A stretch of 8,453 nucleotides of DNA from Deltaproteobacteria bacterium. GTDB taxonomy: Bacteria; Desulfobacterota; SM23-61. The DNA is taken from assembly GCA_029857975.1 (NCBI GenBank), contig JAOUFX010000091.1:1-8453 (forward strand), written 5' to 3'. The first letter of the stretch is position 1, and each line of letters opens with the position of its first letter. The position numbers and the translations under genes are program-made. Below are positions 1 through 5,879 of this stretch, piece after piece. The notes beneath the pieces were generated by a model. It had not been told where the DNA came from. It ran no database searches and saw nothing but the letters and a program-made list of their open reading frames with translations.

Positions 1-222
1 GCCTTCATAGACGCCGGAAAGAATTTCCACCCGATCCTCCTCTTTTCTCGAGCTGGTTCCCTTTCCCTGGCCGGGCCTCCGCCGCTTTAGCTCTTTCTGA
101 ATGTCTTCAACGGAAAGTTCCATTCGAGGGGGGCAGCCGTCAACCACCGTTCCCAGAGCTTTCCCGTGGGATTCTCCCCAGGTGGTTACTTTGAAAAGAG
201 TACCCAAAGAATTTCCACCCAA
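1..222 (-). CDS. aroC: Chorismate synthase, N-terminal part (cut by window edge)
   Basis: Chorismate synthase catalyses the last shared step, the FMN-dependent anti-1,4 elimination of phosphate from EPSP to give chorismate. Only the first 74 codons are in the window; the frame is open to position 1. The start is a TTG at 222-220, chosen because the product then begins [20 protein letters not shown], matching the family's usual N-terminus (M-x-G-N-[ST]-x-G...TTxGESHG). Later come the family signatures GCPPRMELS (about residues 29-37), RRRPGQG (about 48-54) and [10 protein letters not shown] (65-74). A Shine-Dalgarno-like AAGGGGGG lies within the last codons of aroK, and the TTG begins one base after the aroK stop, so the two are probably translationally coupled. 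TTG as start is unusual and may lower expression. It is the seventh gene of the aro operon. Identity is very secure; the exact start is fairly secure. Confidence 0.95.
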   Translation of the reverse strand, partial: MGGNSLGTLFKVTTWGESHGKALGTVVDGCPPRMELSVEDIQKELKRRRPGQGKGTSSRKEEDRVEILSGVYEG

Positions 223-223
223 T

Positions 224-751
224 TTATGCCCCCCTTCTTTCCCGGATGATCGATAATATCTTTTCCACCACTTCCTCCCGGGCCAGGGTCGAAGTATCCA
301 GCTCCACATCGGCGGCCTGCGCATAATATGGATTGCGGATAGCCAGCACTTCTTCGAGCTCCTCGAGTGCTCCTTTTCCGGTAAGAGTCGGGCGGCTGGC
401 AGTGGTGCCCGGGTCCTGGACCATTCTTCGGTGAAGGGCTTCGCCGTCTGCCTGCAGCCAAATGACGAGACCATTGTTTTTCAAAGCCCGCACATTGGCG
501 GGGTCAAGTACGGCTCCCCCCCCTGGAGCGATGATTAAATGGTCTCCCCGGCAAATTTCCTCAATAACTCTCTTCTCCAGGGATCGAAAATGCTTCCAGC
601 CCTTGGACCTCACGATTTCGCTGATAGAAGCCCCAAGATGTATTTCTACCAGGTCATCCGCATCCACGAATTTTTTTCCGACGCGGGTAGCCAGCATTCT
701 GCCCACAGTACTCTTGCCCGCCCCTCGGTATCCGATTAAAACAATATTCAT
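224..751 (-). CDS. aroK: Shikimate kinase
   Basis: Cytoplasmic P-loop kinase that phosphorylates shikimate at the 3-hydroxyl with ATP, step 5 of the pathway. Using the ATG at 751-749 it is 175 aa, the usual length. Visible motifs are Walker [10 protein letters not shown] (residues 7-15), the DADD segment (30-33) with the shikimate-binding and Mg-site acidic residues, FRSLE (55-59) with the shikimate-binding Arg, GGG (77-79), the lid sequence SRPTL (119-123) and the late Arg in IRNPYY. An in-frame TTG at 772 would add seven residues (MLKAIFL), but it lies inside a repeat and the family normally starts just before the first beta strand (MNIVLIG), so the internal ATG is preferred; neither start has a strong Shine-Dalgarno. 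Its order is inverted relative to the pathway: the gene follows aroA although the enzyme acts before AroA. aroL is an equivalent name for the same activity. Confidence 0.95.
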   Translation of the reverse strand: MNIVLIGYRGAGKSTVGRMLATRVGKKFVDADDLVEIHLGASISEIVRSKGWKHFRSLEKRVIEEICRGDHLIIAPGGGAVLDPANVRALKNNGLVIWLQADGEALHRRMVQDPGTTASRPTLTGKGALEELEEVLAIRNPYYAQAADVELDTSTLAREEVVEKILSIIRERRGA

Positions 752-760
752 AAGAAAAAT

Positions 761-830
761 AGCTTTCAGCAATCAGCAAATGCCCCAATCAAAAATAACG
801 GATAGCTAAGGCTGATAGCTGATGGCTAAT
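761..830. repeat. Inverted AGCTATC-type heptad repeats between aroA and aroK
   Basis: The gap between aroA and aroK carries degenerate heptamers in both orientations. AGCTTTCAGCAATCAGC (761-777) faces GCTGATAGCTGATGGCT (811-827); the second is the reverse complement of the first at 14 of 17 positions. An additional GATAGCT lies at 801-807. The arms could fold into a stem in the polycistronic mRNA. The right arm covers the aroA stop codon (TAG, 828-826). A related copy lies between aroE and aroA. Function is unknown. From memory, such short tandem repeats are scattered between genes in some Deltaproteobacteria, but I could not check this. Confidence 0.65.
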
Positions 831-2094
831 CGCTTTGTAAATAGAGCTTCTTGAGGGTTTCCCAAAACCCCGGGAAGGATTTATCTACGCATCTTTCCCC
901 TTTAATTTTTATCCCGGGAATGGCCAGCCCGGCGATGGCAAAACTCATGGCCAGGCGGTGGTCATTATGGGTTTCAATTTCAGCCCCCCGGGCTTTCCCC
1001 TTTTCCACTTGCAGCCAATCTTTTCCTTCTTCTACTTCGACCCCCATTTTGGCCAGTTCTCCGGCCACGGTCTCCAGGCGGTCGGATTCTTTGTGGCGCA
1101 GATGCCCGACGTTCCGGATCACAGTTTTCCCTCGAGCAAAGGCGGCAACGACGGCCAGGGTGGGAACGAGGTCGGGCATGGTGTTCATGTCTACTTCAAT
1201 TCCCCGAAGTTCTTTAACTCGAACTTCCGCCCAATTTTTTCCCCGGCTCACCTCGCATCCCATCTGCTCCAGAATGGCTAAGAATTGGGCATCCCCCTGG
1301 AGGGATGACGGATGGAAGTTTTCCACTCTTACTTTTCCTCCGATGATGGCGGGTACCGCCAAGAAATACGAGGCATTGGAGGCGTCCCCTTCAATCCGGT
1401 ATTGCCTGGCCAAATAACGCTGCCCTGCCCGAACGAAAAAGGAATCACCCTCCTCCTTCTGAACTTCTACCCCGAAGTCGGACATTACCCCCCGGGTGAT
1501 GTCCACATAAGGTCTGGAAACCAAGCGCCCGCTTACCTCCAACCGGACGTCTGCCCGGGCCAGGGGAGCGACCATCAAAAGGGCGGATAGGAACTGGCTG
1601 CTCTCGCTTCCTTTGATCCTGGCAACTCCGCCCGCCAGACCCTGAGAATCTACGACCACAGGCGGGAATCCATTGCTTTCCAGAGAATAAGCTATGGCTC
1701 CCAGCGAGACCAATCCCTCCAGCAGTTCGGCTATCGGCCGCTTTCTCATCCGCTCGCTGCCGTCCAGCAGGGTGGAGCCATTTTTCAAAGCGGCCAACGC
1801 CGTCAAAAACCTCATGGAGGTTCCGGAATCCCCCACGTAAATTTTTTCTCCTCCCGCCGTCAGCACTCCCCCTTTACCCTGAACTGAGATGGAGTCCCCT
1901 TTCCAAGTAATCTTGATCCCGAGTTTCTCCAGACCTTGCGCCGTATACTCGGTATCTTTACTGCGCAGAGCGTTGAACAAAACGGACTCCCCTGCAGCGA
2001 GGGCCGACGTAATCAGAGCGCGGTGGGTGTAACTTTTCGACCCGGGAATGGCCACAACGGCGTCACAATGATTCAGTGGTGTAATCTCGATCAT
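826..2094 (-). CDS. aroA: 3-phosphoshikimate 1-carboxyvinyltransferase (EPSP synthase)
   Basis: Transfers the enolpyruvyl group of PEP to shikimate 3-phosphate, step 6 and the target of glyphosate. The 422-aa product has normal length and two inside-out alpha/beta halves. Visible signatures are PGSKSYTHRAL (residues 17-27, with K20, S21 and R25), GDSGTSMRFL (88-97), ERMRKRP (114-120), SSQ (165-167), DASNASYF (237-244), MPDLVPTLAV (306-315, catalytic D308), the second signature RHKESDRL (333-340, E336) and NDHRLAMSFA (377-386), plus DKSFPGFW near the end (K405). The start ATG at 2094 is preceded by GGAAAAAAG, a modest ribosome binding site. The PEP-loop motif differs from the classical GNAGTAMRPL: Phe replaces the Pro equivalent to E. 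coli P101, and Ser replaces Ala. It sits 48 nt after aroE and 74 nt before aroK, and both gaps hold heptad repeats, which hints that this gene was inserted or rearranged within the operon. Confidence 0.97.
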   Translation of the reverse strand: MIEITPLNHCDAVVAIPGSKSYTHRALITSALAAGESVLFNALRSKDTEYTAQGLEKLGIKITWKGDSISVQGKGGVLTAGGEKIYVGDSGTSMRFLTALAALKNGSTLLDGSERMRKRPIAELLEGLVSLGAIAYSLESNGFPPVVVDSQGLAGGVARIKGSESSQFLSALLMVAPLARADVRLEVSGRLVSRPYVDITRGVMSDFGVEVQKEEGDSFFVRAGQRYLARQYRIEGDASNASYFLAVPAIIGGKVRVENFHPSSLQGDAQFLAILEQMGCEVSRGKNWAEVRVKELRGIEVDMNTMPDLVPTLAVVAAFARGKTVIRNVGHLRHKESDRLETVAGELAKMGVEVEEGKDWLQVEKGKARGAEIETHNDHRLAMSFAIAGLAIPGIKIKGERCVDKSFPGFWETLKKLYLQSD

Positions 2095-2112
2095 CTTTTT
2101 TCCAGCAAAGAT

Positions 2113-2138
2113 GCTATCAGCTATCAGTTTCCAGCTAA
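2113..2138. repeat. AGCTATC-type repeats between aroE and aroA
   Basis: The 48-nt gap between aroE and aroA contains GCTATCAGCTATCAG (2113-2127) followed by TTTCCAGCTAA, that is, two exact copies of the heptamer GCTATCA plus a decayed third. It matches the repeats found on the other side of aroA (761-830), so the gene is bracketed by the same repeat family. No function can be assigned from sequence alone. Confidence 0.6.
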
Positions 2139-2142
2139 TAAC

Positions 2143-2952
2143 TCATTCTAATGCCCTTTGCAGGTCTCTTTTAATAGATTGGATATCCGGCTTCTTCCCC
2201 GTCCAGATCTCTATCTGCGCAGCCCCTTGCCGGGCAAGCATTTCTAAGCCATCGATCGTCCGGCAGCCTCGCTCTTCAGCCTCATGGAGAAACTTCGTCC
2301 GCACGGGTTGGTAGACAATATCCATCACCACGATCCCTTCTTTTAAAAGTTCCTTAGGCCAAGGACTTTCTGAATCCTGCGGGTGCATACCTACTGATGT
2401 AGCATTGATGATCACCTGGACGTCCAGCCCCTTGATTGCCGACAAAGGATGGCAGGCAAACCCCATGGTTGCGGCTAGTTTTCGCCCTTTTTCCAGCGAG
2501 CGGTTAGCAATAAAAACCCGACAGCCCCGCTCTTTCAGACCAAAAGCAATGGCCCGGGCCGCTCCCCCGGCTCCCAAAAGGAGAACCTTTTTCTCCCGCA
2601 GTTCAATTTTTTCCTCTAGAGCTTCCACTGCTCCGCGCCAGTCCGTGTTGTGGCCAATCAGCTTTCCTCCCTCATGGCAGATTGTATTCACCGCCTGGAT
2701 CTTTCCGGCCACCTCCTCCAGCTGATCCAGAAAAGGGATGATGGCGGTCTTAAAGGGAATCGTTACGCTCATCCCCCGAATCCCCAACCCTCGAATCCCG
2801 CTGATGGCTGCGGAAAGATTTTCAACTTCAAAGGCCAGATAGACCGCGTTCAAACCCATCCTCTGGAACGCCCCGTTGTGGATGATCGGGCTCAGGCTGT
2901 GTCGCACCGGTTTCCCGATGACTCCGTAGAGTTGGGTCTGGCCATTGATCAT
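2143..2952 (-). CDS. aroE: Shikimate dehydrogenase (NADP-type)
   Basis: Reduces 3-dehydroshikimate to shikimate, step 4. The 269-aa protein has the full length of AroE. The N-terminal substrate domain shows GKPVRHSLSP (residues 13-22, with the two substrate-binding serines S19 and S21), SVTIPFK (62-68) with the catalytic Lys68, N89 in AVNT and D104 in GHNTDW, the Lys/Asp catalytic pair. The C-terminal Rossmann domain has GAGGAARAI (127-135) and NRS (150-152), the basic patch usually linked to NADP preference. GLEMLARQGAAQ near the end carries the conserved Gln that contacts shikimate. Its ATG overlaps the aroD stop as ATGA (2952-2949), so the two genes are translationally coupled and a fused AroD-AroE supply is implied. 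Nothing is missing or odd. Confidence 0.97.
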   Translation of the reverse strand: MINGQTQLYGVIGKPVRHSLSPIIHNGAFQRMGLNAVYLAFEVENLSAAISGIRGLGIRGMSVTIPFKTAIIPFLDQLEEVAGKIQAVNTICHEGGKLIGHNTDWRGAVEALEEKIELREKKVLLLGAGGAARAIAFGLKERGCRVFIANRSLEKGRKLAATMGFACHPLSAIKGLDVQVIINATSVGMHPQDSESPWPKELLKEGIVVMDIVYQPVRTKFLHEAEERGCRTIDGLEMLARQGAAQIEIWTGKKPDIQSIKRDLQRALE

Positions 2953-3647
2953 CTCAACCTTCCCCAGATCTCCTTTAGTTCTCGAACGGTCAACTGTCCG
3001 GGAGCGGAAGTTCGATTCCTGTCCAGAGAAGCATACGTCCAGGCCGCTCCCATCAAGGGAGCAAAGATCCGGCTCATCTTCCCTTTTTCACCCATAGCCA
3101 AAGCTACAATTTTTTGTTTCCTTTCTAAGGCGTAAGGAATAAGGGATAAAATTTTCAGGTTATCTTCCCAGGATTGAGTAAAAGTAACGATCTTTATTAT
3201 GTCCGCCCCATATCGAATCATATGCCGGCAGATACCCCGCAGCTCCTGCAAGGGCGGTGTCTTTTTAAAGTCATGGAAGGATAGGATCAACCTCGTTTTT
3301 TTATGATTTTCCATTAGTTCAAAAATAGCGGATTTCCCGCTTTCCATCTCTACGTCCACGAAGTCGGAACCTAAACAGATTGCCTGCCGCAAAATGGCCA
3401 GCCTACTTTTTTCATCCCCTCTATACCTGCCCCCCTCTTCCCGGCGGCGGTTGGTAACGATGGAAGGCTTCTCTCGTTCCTTTAAAAGAAATTCCCATCC
3501 CGGATTTTTCAAATAATCCACCCTCAGCTCAACAAGGTCAGCCAGCTGCTGGGCCATGGCCATGGCCCGGACAGCCTTCTCCACGGTTGTCTCAACAATG
3601 GGCAGGCAGATTTTTCCTGGGCTTTTATCTCTCGCAGATGGTTTCAT
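2949..3647 (-). CDS. aroD: 3-dehydroquinate dehydratase, type I
   Basis: Dehydrates 3-dehydroquinate to 3-dehydroshikimate through a Schiff-base lysine, step 3. From the ATG at 3647 the protein is 232 aa, typical of the type I TIM-barrel enzyme. Visible active-site elements are ELRVDYL (E40, R42), SFHDF with the catalytic His125, IIKIVTF with the Schiff-base Lys152, MGEKGKMSRI with Arg193, and SAPGQ with Gln218. The frame is open upstream to about 3719, but that extension lies inside the preceding AroB' gene and the conserved core begins ICLPIVETT, so the ATG at 3647 is chosen; a GGGG lies about 9 nt ahead of it. It overlaps the AroB' reading frame by 23 nt and aroE by 4 nt. Type I rather than type II (AroQ) is clear from these motifs. 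Confidence 0.96.
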   Translation of the reverse strand: MKPSARDKSPGKICLPIVETTVEKAVRAMAMAQQLADLVELRVDYLKNPGWEFLLKEREKPSIVTNRRREEGGRYRGDEKSRLAILRQAICLGSDFVDVEMESGKSAIFELMENHKKTRLILSFHDFKKTPPLQELRGICRHMIRYGADIIKIVTFTQSWEDNLKILSLIPYALERKQKIVALAMGEKGKMSRIFAPLMGAAWTYASLDRNRTSAPGQLTVRELKEIWGRLR

Positions 3648-4617
3648 CAATCCGGACCCCAAAGTGCCTTGCCGCTCCTTCCCGGTATACCAGAACTTCG
3701 CTTCCCTCTTGTAAATCAACCAGCGAAATGGCCTTCCCCCCTGGCTGAGTGAGCCGGATTGTTTCGGCGTTCTGCAGGATGGCGGAAATCCTCTGCCCTT
3801 TTTCCTCAGCCTCCACCAGCACCAGGGGACGCCGTTCCACCTTGGCCCTTCCCACTACGGCAGGATAACTATGGCCTTCAAAATTTACTACCATAACCTG
3901 ATCCCCAGCGCGAATCTCAGAAAGATATTTTGTTTGCCCGTTGGCCAGGCGAACATAAGCGTGCACCGGCCCGGCGTTGACGCGGAAAGGCCTGGGATTT
4001 ACGAAAGGATTTTCCACGCTCTCCGCATGGACCAGAAAAAGGGCCTGGCTACTGTTGCCCACCAACATGCCTTCTCCCGGCACCATCGAAGAGCAAGTAT
4101 CCACACAGACCCGGTCTCCCAGACCCAGCGGTTCAATGCTTTTGACCCGGGCAGGCCAGAGTTGGAACCGTTCGTTCTCTGCTCTAAGCTGGCGGATGAT
4201 TTGACGGACTTTTTGGGGATCGGAGTGATTGAGCACAACCCCATCCACACCCTTTTCCAGGATGGAAAAGGCCGTTTGCCCTTCTTGGAGATCGGCAATT
4301 TCGACAAAAATATTGCCGGCCCGGCTTAACAAATTTTCCAGGGGGATGATCGTCCAGTCTTTTCCCTTCACGACCACTTTCCTGGAGAAGCTCAAATTGA
4401 CGATCTCTTCTTCATCTTTTTTCTCCAGAACCTCTTTTTCCACCACATCCCGCCCCAGCACATAATCCCCGTCTTCGGCCACGGTAGGGATGAGGCCCAT
4501 CTTTTTCACTTCCGAGCGAATACCGGCCTCAATCCAGAGAGCGTCCGCTCCGCTCTCCATTGCGGCTTGGGCCAATTCTGCGCCCCAAGGAATTACCTTC
4601 ACCCATACCTGTTTCAT
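3625..4617 (-). CDS. aroB': 3-dehydroquinate synthase II (archaeal-type AroB')
   Basis: Archaeal-type enzyme (MJ1249 family) that uses NAD+ for oxidative deamination and cyclisation of 2-amino-3,7-dideoxyheptulosonate (ADH) to 3-dehydroquinate; it is unrelated to classical AroB. The 330-aa product shows the family's strongest block, DTCSSMVPGEGMLVGNSS (residues 173-190), followed by QALFLVHAESVENPFVNP and PFRVNAGPVHAYV (210-222), then the TKYLSEIRAGDQVMVV segment. The N-terminus MKQVWVKVIPW resembles relatives, so the ATG at 4617, with GGTGA just upstream, is preferred; another in-frame ATG at 4629 would add four residues (MGEK) and cannot be excluded. It follows the ADH synthase gene after 24 nt, exactly the functional partner it needs, and overlaps aroD by 23 nt. 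The local acidic stretch EKEVLEKKDEEE (about 60-71) is probably a surface helix. Confidence 0.95.
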   Translation of the reverse strand: MKQVWVKVIPWGAELAQAAMESGADALWIEAGIRSEVKKMGLIPTVAEDGDYVLGRDVVEKEVLEKKDEEEIVNLSFSRKVVVKGKDWTIIPLENLLSRAGNIFVEIADLQEGQTAFSILEKGVDGVVLNHSDPQKVRQIIRQLRAENERFQLWPARVKSIEPLGLGDRVCVDTCSSMVPGEGMLVGNSSQALFLVHAESVENPFVNPRPFRVNAGPVHAYVRLANGQTKYLSEIRAGDQVMVVNFEGHSYPAVVGRAKVERRPLVLVEAEEKGQRISAILQNAETIRLTQPGGKAISLVDLQEGSEVLVYREGAARHFGVRIDETICER

Positions 4618-4641
4618 TTTTTCACCCATCTTCCCCCGGGC

Positions 4642-5436
4642 TCAAGCCGCCAGTTCTTTCAGCCCGGTTTCGACCGATACGTTGTTGTGCACCAATTTGG
4701 TGATGGCGTGGATAATTTTCTCCGGCTCCCGATGTTGGAAAGCATTCCTCCCGATGGAAACGCCCGCCCCTCCGGCCTTCACGGAACCTTTGACCATTTC
4801 CAGGATGTCCCGGTCCGTTTCCATCTTCTCCCCTCCGGCAATGACTACGGGCACGAAACATCCCTCCACCACCTCCTGGAAACTCTCCGGTGAGCCGGTG
4901 TAAGGTACTTTCACAATGTCGGCTCCCAGCTCCGCCCCCACGCGGGCCGCATGTTTGACCACACCCACATCGTACCCGTTCTTCACTTTCGGGCCCCGCA
5001 TGTACATCATGGCCAGAAGGGGCATTCCCCATTCCAAAGCCTCCCGGGCGACTCGCCCGAAGTCTTGCAGCATGGATTTTTCATCTTCCGCCCCGACGTT
5101 CACATGAATGGAGATTGCATCCGCCCCCAGTTTAATGGCCTCTTCCACGCCGCACACCAGAACCTTGCAGTTGGGATCGGGGGCCATGCAGGTACTCGCC
5201 GAAAGGTGAATGATCAAACCCACGTCTTTGCCGCTGCGGCGGTGCCCGGCCTCCACCAGACCTTTGTGAATCACAATGGCGTTGGCCCCTCCCGTGGCCA
5301 CGGCGTTAATGGTTTTACGCATGTCGGTCAAGCCGACCATGGGACCGAGAGTCACGCCATGGTCCATGGGTACGATCACCGTCTTCCCCGAACCGCGATC
5401 CATGATTCTTTCCATCCTTATTCTTTTTCCTACCAT
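4642..5436 (-). CDS. 2-amino-3,7-dideoxy-D-threo-hept-6-ulosonate (ADH) synthase
   Basis: First enzyme of the archaeal-type route. It joins L-aspartate semialdehyde and 6-deoxy-5-ketofructose 1-phosphate to give ADH, replacing DAHP synthase (family of Methanocaldococcus MJ0400, class I aldolase fold). From the ATG at 5436 it is 264 aa. [11 protein letters not shown] (residues 22-32) carries Asp25-His26, MMYMRGP (143-149) has Tyr145, and DIVKVPYTG (173-181) has the Schiff-base Lys176; the spacing of these Asp, Tyr and Lys residues matches the MJ0400 active site as I remember it. GGEKM and the late [10 protein letters not shown] form the phosphate-binding end of the barrel. The ATG is chosen over an upstream TTG (5463) because AAGGAGG lies 6 nt before it, the best Shine-Dalgarno of the operon. 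Other members of this family are fructose-bisphosphate or LsrF-type aldolases, but the AroB' neighbour decides the call. It heads the operon downstream of the attenuator. Confidence 0.93.
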   Translation of the reverse strand: MVGKRIRMERIMDRGSGKTVIVPMDHGVTLGPMVGLTDMRKTINAVATGGANAIVIHKGLVEAGHRRSGKDVGLIIHLSASTCMAPDPNCKVLVCGVEEAIKLGADAISIHVNVGAEDEKSMLQDFGRVAREALEWGMPLLAMMYMRGPKVKNGYDVGVVKHAARVGAELGADIVKVPYTGSPESFQEVVEGCFVPVVIAGGEKMETDRDILEMVKGSVKAGGAGVSIGRNAFQHREPEKIIHAITKLVHNNVSVETGLKELAA

Positions 5437-5468
5437 CTCCCTCCTCCTTTTTAGTATTGTCAAAACTT

Positions 5469-5614
5469 AACCACAGCGAACACAGCGCGGCATAGCCGCA
5501 ACCAAAAATTTATTGGACGCAGATTAACGCAGATAAAATTAAAATAGGTTTAATAAAATTTTCAGAAATTGAACGTTAGTAATACAGAGAAAATCTCTGC
5601 GCCCTCTGTGGTTT
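5469..5614. repeat. MITE-like element with CCACAG...-type inverted ends
   Basis: AACCACAGCGAACACAGCG (5469-5487) is repeated in inverted form as CTCTGCGCCCTCTGTGGTT (5595-5613), agreeing at 14 of 19 positions. Inside are a small hairpin GCGGC-ATA-GCCGC (5487-5499), the direct repeat ACGCAGATtaACGCAGAT (5517-5534) and a second hairpin CAGAGA-AAA-TCTCTG (5585-5599) next to the right end. No coding capacity is seen. The layout (about 146 nt, inverted ends, internal hairpins) is that of a nonautonomous palindromic repeat. A further fragment of similar composition, TCTGCGTGCTCTGCGG, lies at 5750-5765. Confidence 0.6.
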
Positions 5615-5711
5615 CATATTTCATCCCCTCTTTTCATAAAATTTTTGACATTACCTCTTTTTTTCAAAAATCATTCACCGCCGGGAGCGCTGCTCTGAAA
5701 ATAGAATATTG

Positions 5712-5749
5712 AATTCGCTATGCGCATAGCGCTAAGCGCTTAGCGAATT
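5712..5749. repeat. Nested double palindrome
   Basis: Two perfect 16-bp palindromes, CGCTATGCGCATAGCG (5716-5731) and CGCTAAGCGCTTAGCG (5730-5745), share the dinucleotide CG. They are enclosed by AATT on both sides, so the whole 38-bp block is itself a palindrome with only four mismatched positions. In RNA it could form either two small hairpins or one long one. It lies in the untranslated leader upstream of the ADH synthase gene. It may be a repetitive extragenic palindrome or a protein-binding site; the sequence alone does not decide. Confidence 0.7.
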
Positions 5750-5777
5750 TCTGCGTGCTCTGCGGCGAAATTTTTTT

Positions 5778-5812
5778 AAAATAAAAAAGCCGTGAGAAGA
5801 AATCCCACGGCT
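5778..5812 (-). terminator. Second attenuator terminator (segments 5:6)
   Basis: On the minus strand AGCCGTG (5812-5806) pairs with CACGGCT (5794-5788) around an 11-nt loop and is followed by TTTTTATTTT, a standard intrinsic terminator. It lies 9 nt beyond the end of the first hairpin stem. Its left arm GCCGTGGG (5811-5804) is also perfectly complementary to CCCACGGC in the right arm of the first terminator (5832-5825), so the two hairpins can compete. Confidence 0.85.
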
Positions 5813-5813
5813 C

Positions 5814-5857
5814 AAAATAAAAAGGCCGTGGGTAGCATTCTGTCTACCCACGGCCTT
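5814..5857 (-). terminator. First attenuator terminator (segments 3:4)
   Basis: AAGGCCGTGGGTAG (5857-5844) and CTACCCACGGCCTT (5835-5822) on the minus strand form a perfect 14-bp stem with an 8-nt loop, followed by a T-rich run (TTTATTTT plus the last stem bases). It is the strongest hairpin in the window. The U-run is on the minus strand only; on the plus strand the stem is followed by GATCAATTAAGG, so it acts on leftward transcription. It lies 22 nt after the leader-peptide stop codon. Confidence 0.95.
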
Positions 5858-5879
5858 GATCAATTAAGGAATATGCTGA

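Larger units (their letters stand above)
5437..5777 (-). other. Long untranslated stretch between attenuator and first aro gene
   Basis: About 340 nt separate the second terminator from the ADH synthase start. I find no convincing gene here. The stretch holds a nested palindrome (5712-5749), a MITE-like inverted-repeat element (5469-5614), an AT-rich spacer and, at the very end, the strong ribosome binding site of the ADH synthase gene. TTGACA occurs at 5463-5458 on the minus strand, but no acceptable -10 hexamer lies 16-18 nt beyond it, so I do not call a second promoter. Transcripts escaping the attenuator would carry all of this as 5' leader. Confidence 0.6.

Noticed and set aside
186..461. 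91-codon minus-strand frame overlapping aroK and aroC
   Set aside because: It is out of frame with both real genes, is rich in Arg/Gly/Pro, and would displace the well-supported aroK end and aroC start.
851..1417. Long plus-strand open frame opposite aroA (188 codons)
   Set aside because: It lies entirely antisense to a clear EPSP synthase gene, has no good ribosome binding site and a low-complexity Ser/Pro/Arg composition; a shadow of the GC-rich codon positions. The same holds for the plus-strand frames opposite aroE, aroD, AroB', ADH synthase and the GAF gene.
5458..5463. TTGACA just before the ADH synthase gene as a second promoter
   Set aside because: The expected -10 position falls in the GGAGGAGGGAG ribosome binding site and start codon, with no TATAAT-like hexamer.
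5579..5620. Tiny minus-strand frame beginning MKPQRAQRFSLYY near 5619
   Set aside because: It falls in the inverted end of the repeat element and in the flanking AT-rich sequence, has no conserved features and only two terminal Tyr codons; unlike the 5880-5975 peptide it is not linked to a terminator.
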